Shown here: positions 26,694 through 36,704 of the stretch, in pieces
How positions within the stretch are numbered: the stretch's first letter is position 1
Layout of the letters: every line of letters starts with the position of its first letter
NCBI RefSeq assembly: GCF_011764505.1
Contig: NZ_AP022839.1
Location: 286,001-350,000 of the forward strand
Reading direction: 5' to 3'
Origin: Legionella antarctica
GTDB lineage: Bacteria > Pseudomonadota > Gammaproteobacteria > Legionellales > Legionellaceae
DNA: 64,000 nucleotides
Made by a program: the position numbers and the translations under genes
The notes under the pieces: generated by a model
Database searches by the model: none
The model's input: the letters and a program-made list of their open reading frames with translations, nothing else
What the model was told of the DNA's origin: nothing

Positions 26694-28817
26694 TTATTCC
26701 CCTGAAAATTGTGGCATCCTGATTTTAAAGCAATGATGAATTTTGTGATTGCGTTTAAAGTCCTGATCTATGGTTTGACTGGTGATATCCACTACCGCAT
26801 ACTTCTCTTCAAGCTGGAGATCCAGTTTAAATTGGCGAAAATTGGTAGAAAAGTACAAAACACCATCAGGATTTAACAACCGCATGGCCGAGTTTAATAA
26901 AGCAACGTGATCTCTTTGAATATCCAAAGTATCCATCATCCGCTTTGAATTAGAAAAACTGGGGGGATCCAAAAAAATCACATCAAATTTATCGCGAGTT
27001 GTTTTCATCCACTCACGACAATCGAGCTGTACAAATTGATGCTTGGCTAAAGCAATATGATTTAATCTGAAATTATCTTCTGCCCAACGCAGATAGGTAT
27101 TGGAAAGATCCACGTTTGTGGTGACAGCTCCAGCTAATGCAGCGTGTACACTGGCACTTGCCGTGTAGCAAAAACAGTTAAGAAATCGCGTCCCAGGATT
27201 CAATTCGGCGAAGCGTAAACGTAAAGGGCGATGATCTAAAAATAAGCCCGTATCTAAATAATCATATAAATTTACTTTTAATTTGGCCTGACCTTCCGAA
27301 ACGATCATAGTATGATGCCTTTGATCCATTTTATGATATTGTTCAGTACCTTTTTGTTGTTTACGCTGTTTAACCACTAATTTATCTACTGCAATCCCTA
27401 ACGCCCTGGGAACAACTTGCATCACTTCAAGGCTACGCTTCTCAGCCTTATGAACGGGAATACTGGATGGGGCGGCATATTCTTGTAACACCGCATAATC
27501 ATTATAGAGATCAATAGCATACGCATATTCTGGTAAGTCAGCATCATAGACTCGATAACAGGAAATATGATTTTTTTTCGCCCATTTATTTAAATGGTGG
27601 TAATTTTTTTCCAGGCGATTAAACAGCATTTGCGCGTTAGGAGATAAGGTACTACTCATAGCCCCTTTTAATTCATTCTCAACTGAAATAGTGAGGCAAT
27701 ATAATTTACACTCCAATGGACCGTTATACAAAGTATATTGTTTTCCTGCACGAAGTCCTATGGCTTTGGCCAGCAATGGATTGGAGGTCAAAACAGCAGC
27801 TTGCCAACCTTGATAGTGGCGATGCAAGGCAATCCCCAGCTGCTGGTAAACAGGAACAAGTCCGGTGGCGTCCCCCAATCGTTCGCCATAAGGAGGATTA
27901 CATACCAGCAAGCCTTTATTCACTAAAGGTTTAATCTCTTTCACGGGTAGGGTATCAAATGTAACCAGGGGTAAAACCCCGGCACGCTCTGCATTGGCAT
28001 GTGCTATTGATATTGATCTGCTGTCTGCATCTGTTCCTAATAATTTAACCGCAAGCGGCTTGACTTGTTGTAAGGCTTGAGAACGTAATTTTTCCCACAA
28101 GGTACTCTGATGCTGTGCCCAATATTGCAACGACTGATCGTGACGCAGTAAACCTGGGGCAATATGAGCAGCCATCATAGCTGCTTCGATAATCAATGTA
28201 CCCGCACCACAAAACGGGTCCTGTAAACTGTAACCTTTAGCCGCCAATTCAGGCCATTTCGCACGTACTAATAATGCCGCGGCAACATTTTCTTTCAAGG
28301 GAGCCATTCCCGCTTTACCCCGATAACCCCTTTGGTGCAAACTATACCCTGTCACATCAAAACTAACGGTTAGAATGTCATTTTTTAAGTGCGCATGAAT
28401 ACGAACCTGAGGTCTTTCTTTATCAACAGAAGGCCGAGAACCGTTTAGTCTGCGAAAATGATCCACTATTCCATCTTTCACCACCTGGGCACCATACATC
28501 GTATTGCGTATTTGCTCAGAAGCACCATGAAATTCAATCGCGATGGTTTTGTCATGAGTAAAAACGGTTTGCCAGTGGAATTCTGTACATAACTGATGCA
28601 AAGCCTGTTCATTAGCAGTATGACCACTAAACAAAATTAATTGAACCCGGTTGGCTATTCTGGACCAAAGACAAAGTTGATAGATAACCAATAAACTGGC
28701 ATCCCCATAAACTCCCTGGGGATTCACGCGGGTCACAATCAATCCCAGAGCCTTAACTTCTTCTTCCAGTAAATATTCCAATCCTTTAGGACAGCTTATA
28801 AACAACGAGTAATTCAT
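26694..28817 (-). CDS. rlmL: 23S rRNA methyltransferase RlmKL
   Basis: 707 residues. N-terminal THUMP domain (about 45-160), then the RlmL domain making m2G2445 (DPFCGAGT at 200-207, NPPYGERLG at 307-315), then the RlmK domain making m7G2069 (DPPSFSNSKRM from 617). Normal length for the fused enzyme. It overlaps darP by 4 bp (ATGA), so the two ribosome-biogenesis genes are translationally coupled. Confidence 0.96.
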   Translation of the reverse strand: MNYSLFISCPKGLEYLLEEEVKALGLIVTRVNPQGVYGDASLLVIYQLCLWSRIANRVQLILFSGHTANEQALHQLCTEFHWQTVFTHDKTIAIEFHGASEQIRNTMYGAQVVKDGIVDHFRRLNGSRPSVDKERPQVRIHAHLKNDILTVSFDVTGYSLHQRGYRGKAGMAPLKENVAAALLVRAKWPELAAKGYSLQDPFCGAGTLIIEAAMMAAHIAPGLLRHDQSLQYWAQHQSTLWEKLRSQALQQVKPLAVKLLGTDADSRSISIAHANAERAGVLPLVTFDTLPVKEIKPLVNKGLLVCNPPYGERLGDATGLVPVYQQLGIALHRHYQGWQAAVLTSNPLLAKAIGLRAGKQYTLYNGPLECKLYCLTISVENELKGAMSSTLSPNAQMLFNRLEKNYHHLNKWAKKNHISCYRVYDADLPEYAYAIDLYNDYAVLQEYAAPSSIPVHKAEKRSLEVMQVVPRALGIAVDKLVVKQRKQQKGTEQYHKMDQRHHTMIVSEGQAKLKVNLYDYLDTGLFLDHRPLRLRFAELNPGTRFLNCFCYTASASVHAALAGAVTTNVDLSNTYLRWAEDNFRLNHIALAKHQFVQLDCREWMKTTRDKFDVIFLDPPSFSNSKRMMDTLDIQRDHVALLNSAMRLLNPDGVLYFSTNFRQFKLDLQLEEKYAVVDITSQTIDQDFKRNHKIHHCFKIRMPQFSGE

Positions 28818-29302
28818 TTTATAGAGGACCTTAAATAACGAAAAAGCACCTTGGCAGCACCTGAATTTTTTTCCTTTAGCCGATCTTCCACTGCTTTTTT
28901 AATCAACTGTCTTAATTGCTGTACGTCTTCTGGTTGGTAAATATTAATAAACTCGGTCAGGGCATCTTTACCATCTTCTATTAGCCTGTCACGCCAGAGT
29001 TCTACCTCATGAAAGTTTGCTGTGACAGCACTATCTTCTTCCAGGATTTGTTCATAAGCGGTAAGAATTGCCTCATAATCAGCAGCCCGCATCAGCTTTC
29101 CAATTAATTGAGCCTGACGTCTCTTTGCTCCATGACTTTTAATTGATTTGGCATCGATAATCGCTTTACGCAAATTATCAGTAAGCGGCAGAGAGTCCAG
29201 TTTGGTCAAACTGAGTTCAATAAATGCCACGCCAATTTTCTGCAACGAATCGGCCTCTCTTTTCTTCTGTGATTTACTGACTGGTTCTTCCATAGCATTC
29301 AC
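28814..29302 (-). CDS. darP: Ribosome-associated protein DarP/YjgA
   Basis: 162 residues. PVSKSQKKREADSLQKIG at the N-terminus and SHGAKRRQAQLIGKLMR are characteristic of the YjgA family, which binds 50S precursors and promotes peptidyl-transferase-centre maturation. Overlap with rlmKL fits a joint role. Confidence 0.92.
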   Translation of the reverse strand: MNAMEEPVSKSQKKREADSLQKIGVAFIELSLTKLDSLPLTDNLRKAIIDAKSIKSHGAKRRQAQLIGKLMRAADYEAILTAYEQILEEDSAVTANFHEVELWRDRLIEDGKDALTEFINIYQPEDVQQLRQLIKKAVEDRLKEKNSGAAKVLFRYLRSSIK

Positions 29303-29337
29303 TGTAATAAAAATTGTGCTGATTATACTATAGATGT

Positions 29338-29363
29338 CTAAAGCCCGATACCACAGGCTTTAG
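29338..29363 (-). terminator. Hairpin after the GDSL lipase gene
   Basis: CTAAAGCC / GGCTTTAG, 10-nt loop, 24 bp downstream of the stop at 29387. There is no T-run; it is also just upstream of darP. Confidence 0.45.
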
Positions 29364-29386
29364 AGAAGTAACTGATTCCACGAGAT

Positions 29387-30445
29387 CTATGTATTAGAGA
29401 TAAAGGCTTCCAAACCAACCGCATCGAGTGCCTCACGTGCCTGTTGTGCAATATAATAATGGACCTTATCCGTAGGATGAACATGATCCCAAAATACATA
29501 ACCATCACAATTAAGCGGCTCCGCCTTATTTTTAAAGGGTGCTAATTGATATAGATAACTGGCAGACGCAGCTTCTCTTAACTCCGGATTATTTTTAATC
29601 ATCTCCCAGTGTGCTGAATCAAATCTGGGATCTTGCTCTTTTAGAAAACCAAATAAAGATTGATCATCAGGTCGATAATGAAGCAACCAACCAGAGTAAC
29701 TTCCCATATAACAAGGATCGACCACGTTTGAAAAACCATAATCCTGCGCATGATCTATTGCACCATTAAAAAAGGAATAAAGATCAAAATAAACAAAGGT
29801 TGCATCTGTATGTTTTAATTTCAATGCATCAACTTTAGCGGCTAATTTACGATTGTGGACTATTGTCAGCTCAGTAAGCAGCGTCTGAAGATGGGTGTCT
29901 GCGGCCTGAGGCAGCCGCCCGAGATCCGGTATATTGGGTATAAAAAATTTATTTCCGCCATAACTGATAAGACGTTCTATTGTAACCTCAATCGCATCAA
30001 CTACGGAGTCGGTAATATCATCTATATTCGTTGGGCCATTCAAGTAATTATTAGCCCCTATCCAAATCATATATAAACTGGACTCCTTCTTGCCATAAGT
30101 ATTCCAGTAAAGATAATCATTTAATTCAATCGCGAGAGTAAAGGGCAGACTCTGTTTATAAGATAAAACAGCGCCAGCACCTCCTACAGCATAATTTTGG
30201 AACCCTTCTGAATACTCTTGAGGATAATAAGAATTATAAAGTTGCTCGACCCATAGAATCCCATTTGAAAAACGGCCTTGAAAATAGGGTGGAGAGACCG
30301 GGAATTTATACCACATATAACGGTATAAATTCCCGGTATCAGACAGACTGTCTCCAAAAATAACCATGGTATCAAAACGCTTGTCTGCTGCGAAACAAAA
30401 AGCTGAAAAGAGTAATCCTAAAACCATACATATTAATTTTTTCAT
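29387..30445 (-). CDS. Secreted GDSL lysophospholipase/acyltransferase (PlaA/PlaC family)
   Basis: 352 residues from ATG 30445 (AAGGATAG upstream). Signal peptide to about residue 20 (ending CFAA). SGNH blocks: IFGDSLSDTGN (nucleophilic Ser), YAVGGAGAV, WIGANNYL and DHVHPTDKVH (Asp-x-x-His). Two pairs of Cys/Tyr-rich blocks near VVDPCYMGSYSGW and LNCDGYVFW suggest a disulfide, as in L. pneumophila PlaC. Those enzymes cleave lysophospholipids or transfer acyl chains to cholesterol after type II secretion, and PlaC is activated by the ProA protease. A ProA-like gene is two genes away. Which of PlaA/PlaC/PlaD it matches is not decided. Confidence 0.85.
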   Translation of the reverse strand: MKKLICMVLGLLFSAFCFAADKRFDTMVIFGDSLSDTGNLYRYMWYKFPVSPPYFQGRFSNGILWVEQLYNSYYPQEYSEGFQNYAVGGAGAVLSYKQSLPFTLAIELNDYLYWNTYGKKESSLYMIWIGANNYLNGPTNIDDITDSVVDAIEVTIERLISYGGNKFFIPNIPDLGRLPQAADTHLQTLLTELTIVHNRKLAAKVDALKLKHTDATFVYFDLYSFFNGAIDHAQDYGFSNVVDPCYMGSYSGWLLHYRPDDQSLFGFLKEQDPRFDSAHWEMIKNNPELREAASASYLYQLAPFKNKAEPLNCDGYVFWDHVHPTDKVHYYIAQQAREALDAVGLEAFISNT

Positions 30446-30480
30446 AAGTCTATCCTTGACTAATGTTGCAAAATTGACCA

Positions 30481-31392
30481 TTATTCAGCCGCGGCAAGCC
30501 CACCAGACCTCCGAACAGGCTCTTTCATCGGCTTTGATTTTAGATACGTATGACCAATAGCAAGTAAATTATAAATTAATATAAATAATAAAAGTAAATG
30601 TAACCAAGTAATGGTTAGCTGGGTAAAAACAGGAATGGTAATCAGCACGCCCAAGCAGCCTGAAAGACTTAAGATCAGTGTTTTCTTTAAAGGAATTTTA
30701 TTCTGCTGTAAAAATACCAAAGTAGTTAGAGGTTGTTGCATTGCTCCGGCAGTAGTCATGATGGGAAAAGCTACTACAGGCGAAACATTCATCAAAAATA
30801 ACACTCCTTGAACCATCACAAACAATCCCACACCGACAGAGGTCAACGCCCCACAAATTACTAGCGCAAAAAACCCAATGACTAACTTCCATGAATGAAG
30901 CTCCATTAAATCACCACCTACGGGTAATAAACGAAATTGATGCGATATTAAAAGAACAATAATTAATGCAAAGGAACAGATCATCGCCAGGCGAATTGCT
31001 TGTTTACTGAGCTGGCTTACTACAAATCCACCCAACAAACCACCAACACAAGCTCCAGCAACCAGGGTTAAAAGGGTCGTTAAATCGACATCAACCAAAT
31101 GCATAAAAAATAAAGACTCTATAGTGCCTGGTATTACTTGTGCCCCATTATTTACCGCGGGCAGTTCATCATCACGAAAAGTACCCAACAATTTGGCTAA
31201 AGCCACATTGACAGCGAAGCTGCCAACCCCTAACGTATCGGCAATAAAAGCAATGATTCCGCTAGCTATTAATTTAATACATTGGCTAGAAGTTAGCGGA
31301 TCAGAAGACTGACGACAAAGTTTTAAAATCATCACAACAACACAGAATAAACTCAATATTATGATGCCAAGAGTAATTAAAAGAATGGTCAT
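30481..31392 (-). CDS. TauE/SafE (TSUP) family membrane protein
   Basis: 303 residues with about eight membrane segments in two repeats (SGIIAFIADTLGVGSFAVN and VICGALTSVGVGLFVMVQG are the two copies of the family motif). TSUP proteins export sulfite or other sulfur/organic anions. It is 35 bp upstream of the GDSL lipase on the same strand, so possibly co-transcribed by proximity only. Confidence 0.85.
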   Translation of the reverse strand: MTILLITLGIIILSLFCVVVMILKLCRQSSDPLTSSQCIKLIASGIIAFIADTLGVGSFAVNVALAKLLGTFRDDELPAVNNGAQVIPGTIESLFFMHLVDVDLTTLLTLVAGACVGGLLGGFVVSQLSKQAIRLAMICSFALIIVLLISHQFRLLPVGGDLMELHSWKLVIGFFALVICGALTSVGVGLFVMVQGVLFLMNVSPVVAFPIMTTAGAMQQPLTTLVFLQQNKIPLKKTLILSLSGCLGVLITIPVFTQLTITWLHLLLLFILIYNLLAIGHTYLKSKPMKEPVRRSGGLAAAE

Positions 31393-31606
31393 TCTGTTCC
31401 CAATACTAAATTAAAAGTTCAATACAGACTAAACAGTCAATAAGAATTTTATGTCGCAGATTTAAAACCACCAAAACCCAAAACGATGGATGCTAAAAAA
31501 CAGTATATACTAGTTTTTTTGTTCGGCAAACATCATTTAGAGTAAAAAAAATCCTTAATGAATCAAGCGAATACAAAGAGGAAGGCTCTTCAATTTTATG
31601 TGGAAA

Positions 31607-31647
31607 AAGCTGCTCTACCGGCACTATTTTTTGCCTGAGAGCAGCTT
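31607..31647 (-). terminator. Terminator of the ProA-like gene
   Basis: Stem AAGCTGCTCT / AGAGCAGCTT with a 21-nt loop, followed on the minus strand by TTTTTCC. It lies 10 bp past the stop at 31658. Confidence 0.7.
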
Positions 31648-31657
31648 GTGCATCCAA

Positions 31658-33334
31658 TCAGACAGAACAGCCTGAGGTGTCAACACCCACTTGGTCAAAA
31701 ACATTTTTGACCAGATTGCTATCTATAGATAAGTCTTTAGCGGCGTAAATAACCCCACATGCACCTGATTTAAAATCTGTACCTGGAGTCCAGTATCTAG
31801 TATTCGCAATGATCATTACATGGTAAGCCGTTTTAATACTGATGCTTTTAGACAGCAAATAAAATGCTTTATTAAATACACCACTAGCAGTATGCACTAT
31901 AAAGCTTTGCCTATCTTGTGGATCTGCGATCTTTGAATTGGCGAAATCCACTAATTCATCATAGCTAATAGCACAGTAACCACCATTACTCCGGGCTAAT
32001 TGTTTATCCAGACAGTCTGCTGAGCTCCCATCAGATGAAGGAAAATCCATAAACCGCAAGGCTTTACCAAATGAATCACGAACAATAGTTTCACCGATAC
32101 CCCAGGTAACCTCATCAGGTTGGAGATACGCTTTACCATAGAGTAGAGGAGTTTTTGCTAGAAGGAAGGCTCGAGAGGCCTGGCCTGCCATGTCGGACAT
32201 CGACTCGTTAAGGGCGCCAGATTGATCATGATATTCGAGACCCGAGTGCTGTTCGGTAAATCCATGGGTAACCTCGTGCCCCGTTACATCCAGAGAGACT
32301 AAAGGATAAAACTCGTCGCCATCACCAAAAGACATGGACTGTCCATCCCAGAAGGCATTGTCATAACTTTGGCCAAAATGAACACGCATCACCAATTTCA
32401 TGGGTGAGCCATTAGCCTGTTGTAATGCATTTAACCCATACCAGTCTCGATACATGTCAACAATAGTATGGCCAAAATAATAGGCATCGTTGCTCGGAGA
32501 GAACGCACCATTGATATTTTCTGCAACGTTTTTATTACATGGGTATTGGAAAGGTTTAACCTTAAGATTGCTCCAATCCCAACTTGATTCAACATTAACC
32601 AACTTTACTTTTGGATTATCCATCACACATTGACTGCCCTTTTGAGTCACATCAAGAGCAGGCAGTCCGTCTTTACCATACCAGTATTGGTGCACTTTTT
32701 CATTACCACCAGGACCATGATCCAAATAAGTTTTAATGTTATTCCATTGTTGCACTACAACACCTGTTTGGGCATCAATAACAAAGAAAGGCCATACAGG
32801 TTTATTGTTCCCTTGTACGCTTTTAAATGATATCAAATAGACCAGTCTTAATTCCTCATCCTGATCGGGTCGAATTTGTAATTGACTTTTCTCTTGCAGG
32901 GTTTCTGCCGCAGGATTGACACTAAAATAGGTTTTTTTGGCTAAATCAATAGCTTGTTGGTCGTTAAGTGCTGGCTGGGTATTAATTTGAACATCATCCA
33001 ATAAATGTCCATTTACCAGAACATTACTTTGAGCATTGATGCCTTGATTTACTCTTTTGGTAATCATAATTTGCGCACCGACTACCGGAATGCCTTTGTA
33101 TAGCTGTTGATAACGAATAATGGTCTTATTATCTTGTTGGGTTTGATTCACTTGTTGTAAGGAGTTATTTTCTGCTGCAGAAGAACCTATTGCACGTGCC
33201 GTTTTTTTTGGGGCCTGTCCTAAATGAAATTGATTTAGACTGTCTAAAGGGGCTTGATATAAGTCAACTGCATGGGCAGCTAAAAGGATGGGTGAACTAA
33301 AAACCAGAGAGAAGAATATGCTTTTTTTTAACAC
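31658..33334 (-). CDS. proA: Secreted M4 zinc metalloprotease (ProA/Msp-like)
   Basis: The frame extends to ATG 33454 (598 residues), but GTG 33334 immediately precedes a good signal peptide (LKKSIFFSLVFSSPILLAAH) and gives 558 residues, close to known ProA; I choose it. Order: signal, FTP/PepSY-type propeptide (about 25-200), thermolysin-like catalytic domain with GHEVTHGFTEQHSG (HExxH at about 353-357) and ALNESMSDM (third zinc ligand Glu). Legionella ProA degrades tissue and host proteins and processes other type II secreted enzymes such as PlaC. Confidence 0.9.
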   Translation of the reverse strand: MLKKSIFFSLVFSSPILLAAHAVDLYQAPLDSLNQFHLGQAPKKTARAIGSSAAENNSLQQVNQTQQDNKTIIRYQQLYKGIPVVGAQIMITKRVNQGINAQSNVLVNGHLLDDVQINTQPALNDQQAIDLAKKTYFSVNPAAETLQEKSQLQIRPDQDEELRLVYLISFKSVQGNNKPVWPFFVIDAQTGVVVQQWNNIKTYLDHGPGGNEKVHQYWYGKDGLPALDVTQKGSQCVMDNPKVKLVNVESSWDWSNLKVKPFQYPCNKNVAENINGAFSPSNDAYYFGHTIVDMYRDWYGLNALQQANGSPMKLVMRVHFGQSYDNAFWDGQSMSFGDGDEFYPLVSLDVTGHEVTHGFTEQHSGLEYHDQSGALNESMSDMAGQASRAFLLAKTPLLYGKAYLQPDEVTWGIGETIVRDSFGKALRFMDFPSSDGSSADCLDKQLARSNGGYCAISYDELVDFANSKIADPQDRQSFIVHTASGVFNKAFYLLSKSISIKTAYHVMIIANTRYWTPGTDFKSGACGVIYAAKDLSIDSNLVKNVFDQVGVDTSGCSV

Positions 33335-33607
33335 AGAGATACCTATATATTCACACAATGCGCACCATAATGACACAAAAAAGACCAAGGTGCAATTTTT
33401 CTCTTCAGTCATGAGAGGGATTTTGGTGCTTAAAAGAGGTTTTTTTAAGAGCAATTATGAATGGTTTATTTTATTTCGCCCTTTGCTTTGCCTTCCCTAA
33501 CTGCCGAATAAGCAATATCATCAAAGTGATTACATCAAGAAGTTAGAACCCAAAACAGGTGCTATGTAGTTAACCAGTTAACCGTAACCCAATCAAGGAT
33601 GAGTTAG

Positions 33608-35053
33608 ATGATGACGTTTACCAGAAAAATAATATCGCTTGGTTTTGCTTTGCTAACCACTCTTTCGACCGCTTTTTCAGGTCCTGTGGCTCTTTACATG
33701 CAAAGACAACAGGAGCAAGCACAACCGTTATTTGCCGCCAAAACCATCCACCAGTTTCAATTTACTCAGAGAACAGATCATCATAGCCCCTTGACAGAAA
33801 CTTTCGCCCAACGTTACTACATTGATGAGACCTTCAGCAAAGCTAAAGATGACCCCGTGTTTTTTTATATCTGCGGTGAATCAAGCTGCTCCAAAAGAGC
33901 CCTTAACGGATCTATCAGGACTTATGCAAAAAAATACCATGCCAAACTGGTTGCTCTGGAGCATCGATATTATGGTGAAAGTATCCCTTTGGAATCTTTT
34001 TCCACTCAGAACTTAAAATATTTAACAACGGAACAGGCACTTGATGACTTGGCTTATTTCCAGCGTCAGCTTACTAAGGCTCAGAACTGGACAGGTAAAT
34101 GGATAGCTTTTGGTGGCTCTTATCCCGGCTCTTTATCAGCTTATTATCGCATGAAATTTCCCTATTTAGTGGCAGGTTCATTAGCCTCTTCCGCGCCCGT
34201 TATGGCTAAAGAAGATTTTTTTGAATATGATACTCATGTCACAGAGGTTGCTGGCCCTCAATGTGCCAAACACATACGTCAAGTAATTGATGCAGTAGAA
34301 GCAACCCTCAATGATCAGATAAAATTAAACCAAATGAAGACTTTATTCGAAGCATCTGCCGTTCACGATACGGTAGATTTCTTATATCTTATTGCGGATA
34401 CGGGTGCTGCAGCTATTCAGTATGGGATGAGGGACTCCTTTTGTGCCTCTTTGTCCTCTAGCCCAACCCCTCTTGAGGGATATGCTCAATTTGCCAAGGA
34501 TTTATATCAATCAATGGGAGTAACTGCTTTAGAACTAACCGCTCAAGGAGCCATGAGTGAAGAGACTGCTGATTATAAAAAAATAGGCATGAGACAATGG
34601 TATTATCAATCATGCACTGAATACGGTTATTGGCAAAATGCTAATCCCGATAGTTCTCAATCGACACGCTCTTCTCTAATTAATCTGGCCTATCATCGTC
34701 AGGTATGCCAGCGTTTATTTGGTATGAATGAACCGGCAAATACCGCCTACCTAAATGAGACCTTTTATTATCCCTTAATGAATGAATTGGTTTCCAATAT
34801 TCTGTTCACTAATGGCGAAAACGATCCCTGGTCTCTCTTGTCTCTTGCGGAAAAAAATGGGAACGCAGGTAACACCAAACTCGATTATTACCTGATTGAA
34901 CGAGCAGCTCATTGTGATGACTTGCGTAGTCCTGCAGGTTCAGACTCTAAATCATTGCGTACAGCCCGAAAAAAGATGGAGTCGTTAATCGGAGTATGGC
35001 TTAATTCGCAAGCGGCAGCAGGAGAGCCGTCGTTCTCTCCTGACGTCACGTAA
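33608..35053 (+). CDS. Secreted S28-family serine peptidase
   Basis: 481 residues with signal peptide. IAFGGSYPGSLSAYYR (Ser171 nucleophile), NGENDPWSLL (Asp) and RAAHCDDL (His) form the triad of family S28 (lysosomal Pro-X carboxypeptidase, DPP II). ALEHRYYGESIP is also typical. The family is mainly eukaryotic, with scattered bacterial members including Legionella. Divergent from the ProA-like gene, consistent with a secreted-hydrolase cluster. It probably removes residues next to proline. Confidence 0.9.
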   Translation: MMTFTRKIISLGFALLTTLSTAFSGPVALYMQRQQEQAQPLFAAKTIHQFQFTQRTDHHSPLTETFAQRYYIDETFSKAKDDPVFFYICGESSCSKRALNGSIRTYAKKYHAKLVALEHRYYGESIPLESFSTQNLKYLTTEQALDDLAYFQRQLTKAQNWTGKWIAFGGSYPGSLSAYYRMKFPYLVAGSLASSAPVMAKEDFFEYDTHVTEVAGPQCAKHIRQVIDAVEATLNDQIKLNQMKTLFEASAVHDTVDFLYLIADTGAAAIQYGMRDSFCASLSSSPTPLEGYAQFAKDLYQSMGVTALELTAQGAMSEETADYKKIGMRQWYYQSCTEYGYWQNANPDSSQSTRSSLINLAYHRQVCQRLFGMNEPANTAYLNETFYYPLMNELVSNILFTNGENDPWSLLSLAEKNGNAGNTKLDYYLIERAAHCDDLRSPAGSDSKSLRTARKKMESLIGVWLNSQAAAGEPSFSPDVT

Positions 35054-35057
35054 GGGG

Positions 35058-35894
35058 CTAAAAGCGACCATTACGAAAATCGTCCAAAGCTTGCATTACC
35101 TCTGTTTGAGTATTCATTACAAAAGGACCATAACGGGTAATTGGTTCATGCAGTTTTGCAGCGGCAATTAATAAACAGTGACTATCCTGCTCGCTCTTTA
35201 GGGTGAGTAGATCACCTGCGGTAAGCCCTGCCAATACTTCTTGCTTAATTTTTTGTTGACCAACCCCTACTTCCCCAGAAACAACAAATAATATTGCTTG
35301 GTAATCCCTAAGGATGTGCTGTTGAACAGAGGTGCCTGCCGGCAAGCGAATGTCCAAAAATAAAGGTTTAGTAGCAATACCCGTTATGGGCGATCTCGTC
35401 CCTTGATCCGTTCTGCCTGCAATTACTTTAATTACAGCTCCGCACTCTTTAGTCTCAAGGGGCAAGTGCGAACTTAGCAGTTCCTGATAGCGCGGCTCAA
35501 CCATTTTTTTTGCAGCAGGTAAATTCAACCACAGCTGAAGCCCCTGCAACCGACCACTGGATGCAGAGGGCATTTCGGAATGGATAATTCCTTTTCCAGC
35601 GGTCATCCATTGCACATCCCCACTTCGGAGGACACCTTTATGACCTTGATTGTCTTCATGAGTAAGAGCACCATGCAGCAGATAGGTCACTGTCTCAAAA
35701 CCACGATGTGGATGAGGAGGGAAACCACCTATGTAATCTAGTGAGTCACTGCTGTCGAAATAATCGAAGAGTAAAATCGGTTCGAATTCATTGGTTCTGT
35801 CAGCACCAATATAACGATTTAATTTAACCCCTGCACCTTCACGCATTAACCTGCCATCAATTAATTGTCCAACCTCAATTGCTTTCATGCTCAT
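35058..35894 (-). CDS. Pirin family cupin protein
   Basis: 278 residues, bicupin. PHPHRGFETVTYLLHGALTH and MTAGKGIIHSEMP carry the iron-binding His and Glu residues conserved in pirins; FDYFDSSDSLDYIGGFPP precedes them as usual. Pirins include quercetinase-like dioxygenases and redox-sensing regulators. Convergent with the S28 gene, 4 bp apart. Confidence 0.92.
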   Translation of the reverse strand: MSMKAIEVGQLIDGRLMREGAGVKLNRYIGADRTNEFEPILLFDYFDSSDSLDYIGGFPPHPHRGFETVTYLLHGALTHEDNQGHKGVLRSGDVQWMTAGKGIIHSEMPSASSGRLQGLQLWLNLPAAKKMVEPRYQELLSSHLPLETKECGAVIKVIAGRTDQGTRSPITGIATKPLFLDIRLPAGTSVQQHILRDYQAILFVVSGEVGVGQQKIKQEVLAGLTAGDLLTLKSEQDSHCLLIAAAKLHEPITRYGPFVMNTQTEVMQALDDFRNGRF

Positions 35895-36044
35895 CTCTTA
35901 AACCTTTTATTATTAATAGCATAGTTCAAAAAATCATGATTTCCTATGGGCAATCATCCAGAAAAGAGATACTTATTTAAGATAATAAAAGTCACCCTAC
36001 GAATAAGATATGCTAAACTGAACGCGCTTATCCAAGAGGTGACT

Positions 36045-36530
36045 ATGAGAATGATTCGAAAATTTCTGCTATCTACCCTTATTTTTATGGCTTCATCTTC
36101 TTTTAGCCTGACGAATGTTTTATTTGAAGATACCCATGGCCAAATTACCCCTTTTTCATCTCTCAAAGGAAAATGGGTGTTCATTAATTATTGGGCCGGT
36201 TGGTGTCAGACTTGTGTTGATGAAATCCCTGAATTTAATCGCTTTTATCAAAGTCACAAAAAAAAACAGGTGGCTTTATTTGCTGTCAATTTCGACGCGC
36301 TGTCTTTACGCGAACAAAAAAACTTAATCAAAAGGCATAAGATCAATTATCCCAATTTACTTAAAGACCCTTCTAATGATTTACATCTTGGCGATATTAC
36401 CGGGGTACCAGTAACTTTTATCTTCAATCCCAAAGGACAGCTGGTTAAAACTTTATATGGCGGGCAAACGGCAGAGACACTGGAGCAGGTCTTAGCAGAA
36501 AACGCCCAACAAAAACCGAGGATCTCTTAA
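36045..36530 (+). CDS. Exported TlpA-like thioredoxin
   Basis: 161 residues from ATG 36045, preceded by AAGAGGTGA (the longer frame from 35946 lacks support). Signal peptide to about residue 20. WAGWCQTCVDEIPEFN holds the CxxC redox pair, and GDITGVPVTFIFNPKG the cis-Pro loop. Periplasmic disulfide reductase for cytochrome c maturation or protein repair; partner not evident. Confidence 0.87.
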   Translation: MRMIRKFLLSTLIFMASSSFSLTNVLFEDTHGQITPFSSLKGKWVFINYWAGWCQTCVDEIPEFNRFYQSHKKKQVALFAVNFDALSLREQKNLIKRHKINYPNLLKDPSNDLHLGDITGVPVTFIFNPKGQLVKTLYGGQTAETLEQVLAENAQQKPRIS

Positions 36531-36704
36531 CCAGACTTTTACAGTCTTGGTCCGAGTAAATTGATTATAGGCAATGTTTCTGTCGCATCTATCAGCACAA
36601 CCCCATATGCTACATCACTTTTTGTAACGGAGCCGCTTTTCGTAAGACCTACACTCTAATCTGACTTTTTCAAAAATTTTAAAAATTAGGTGAATCGCTC
36701 CATT

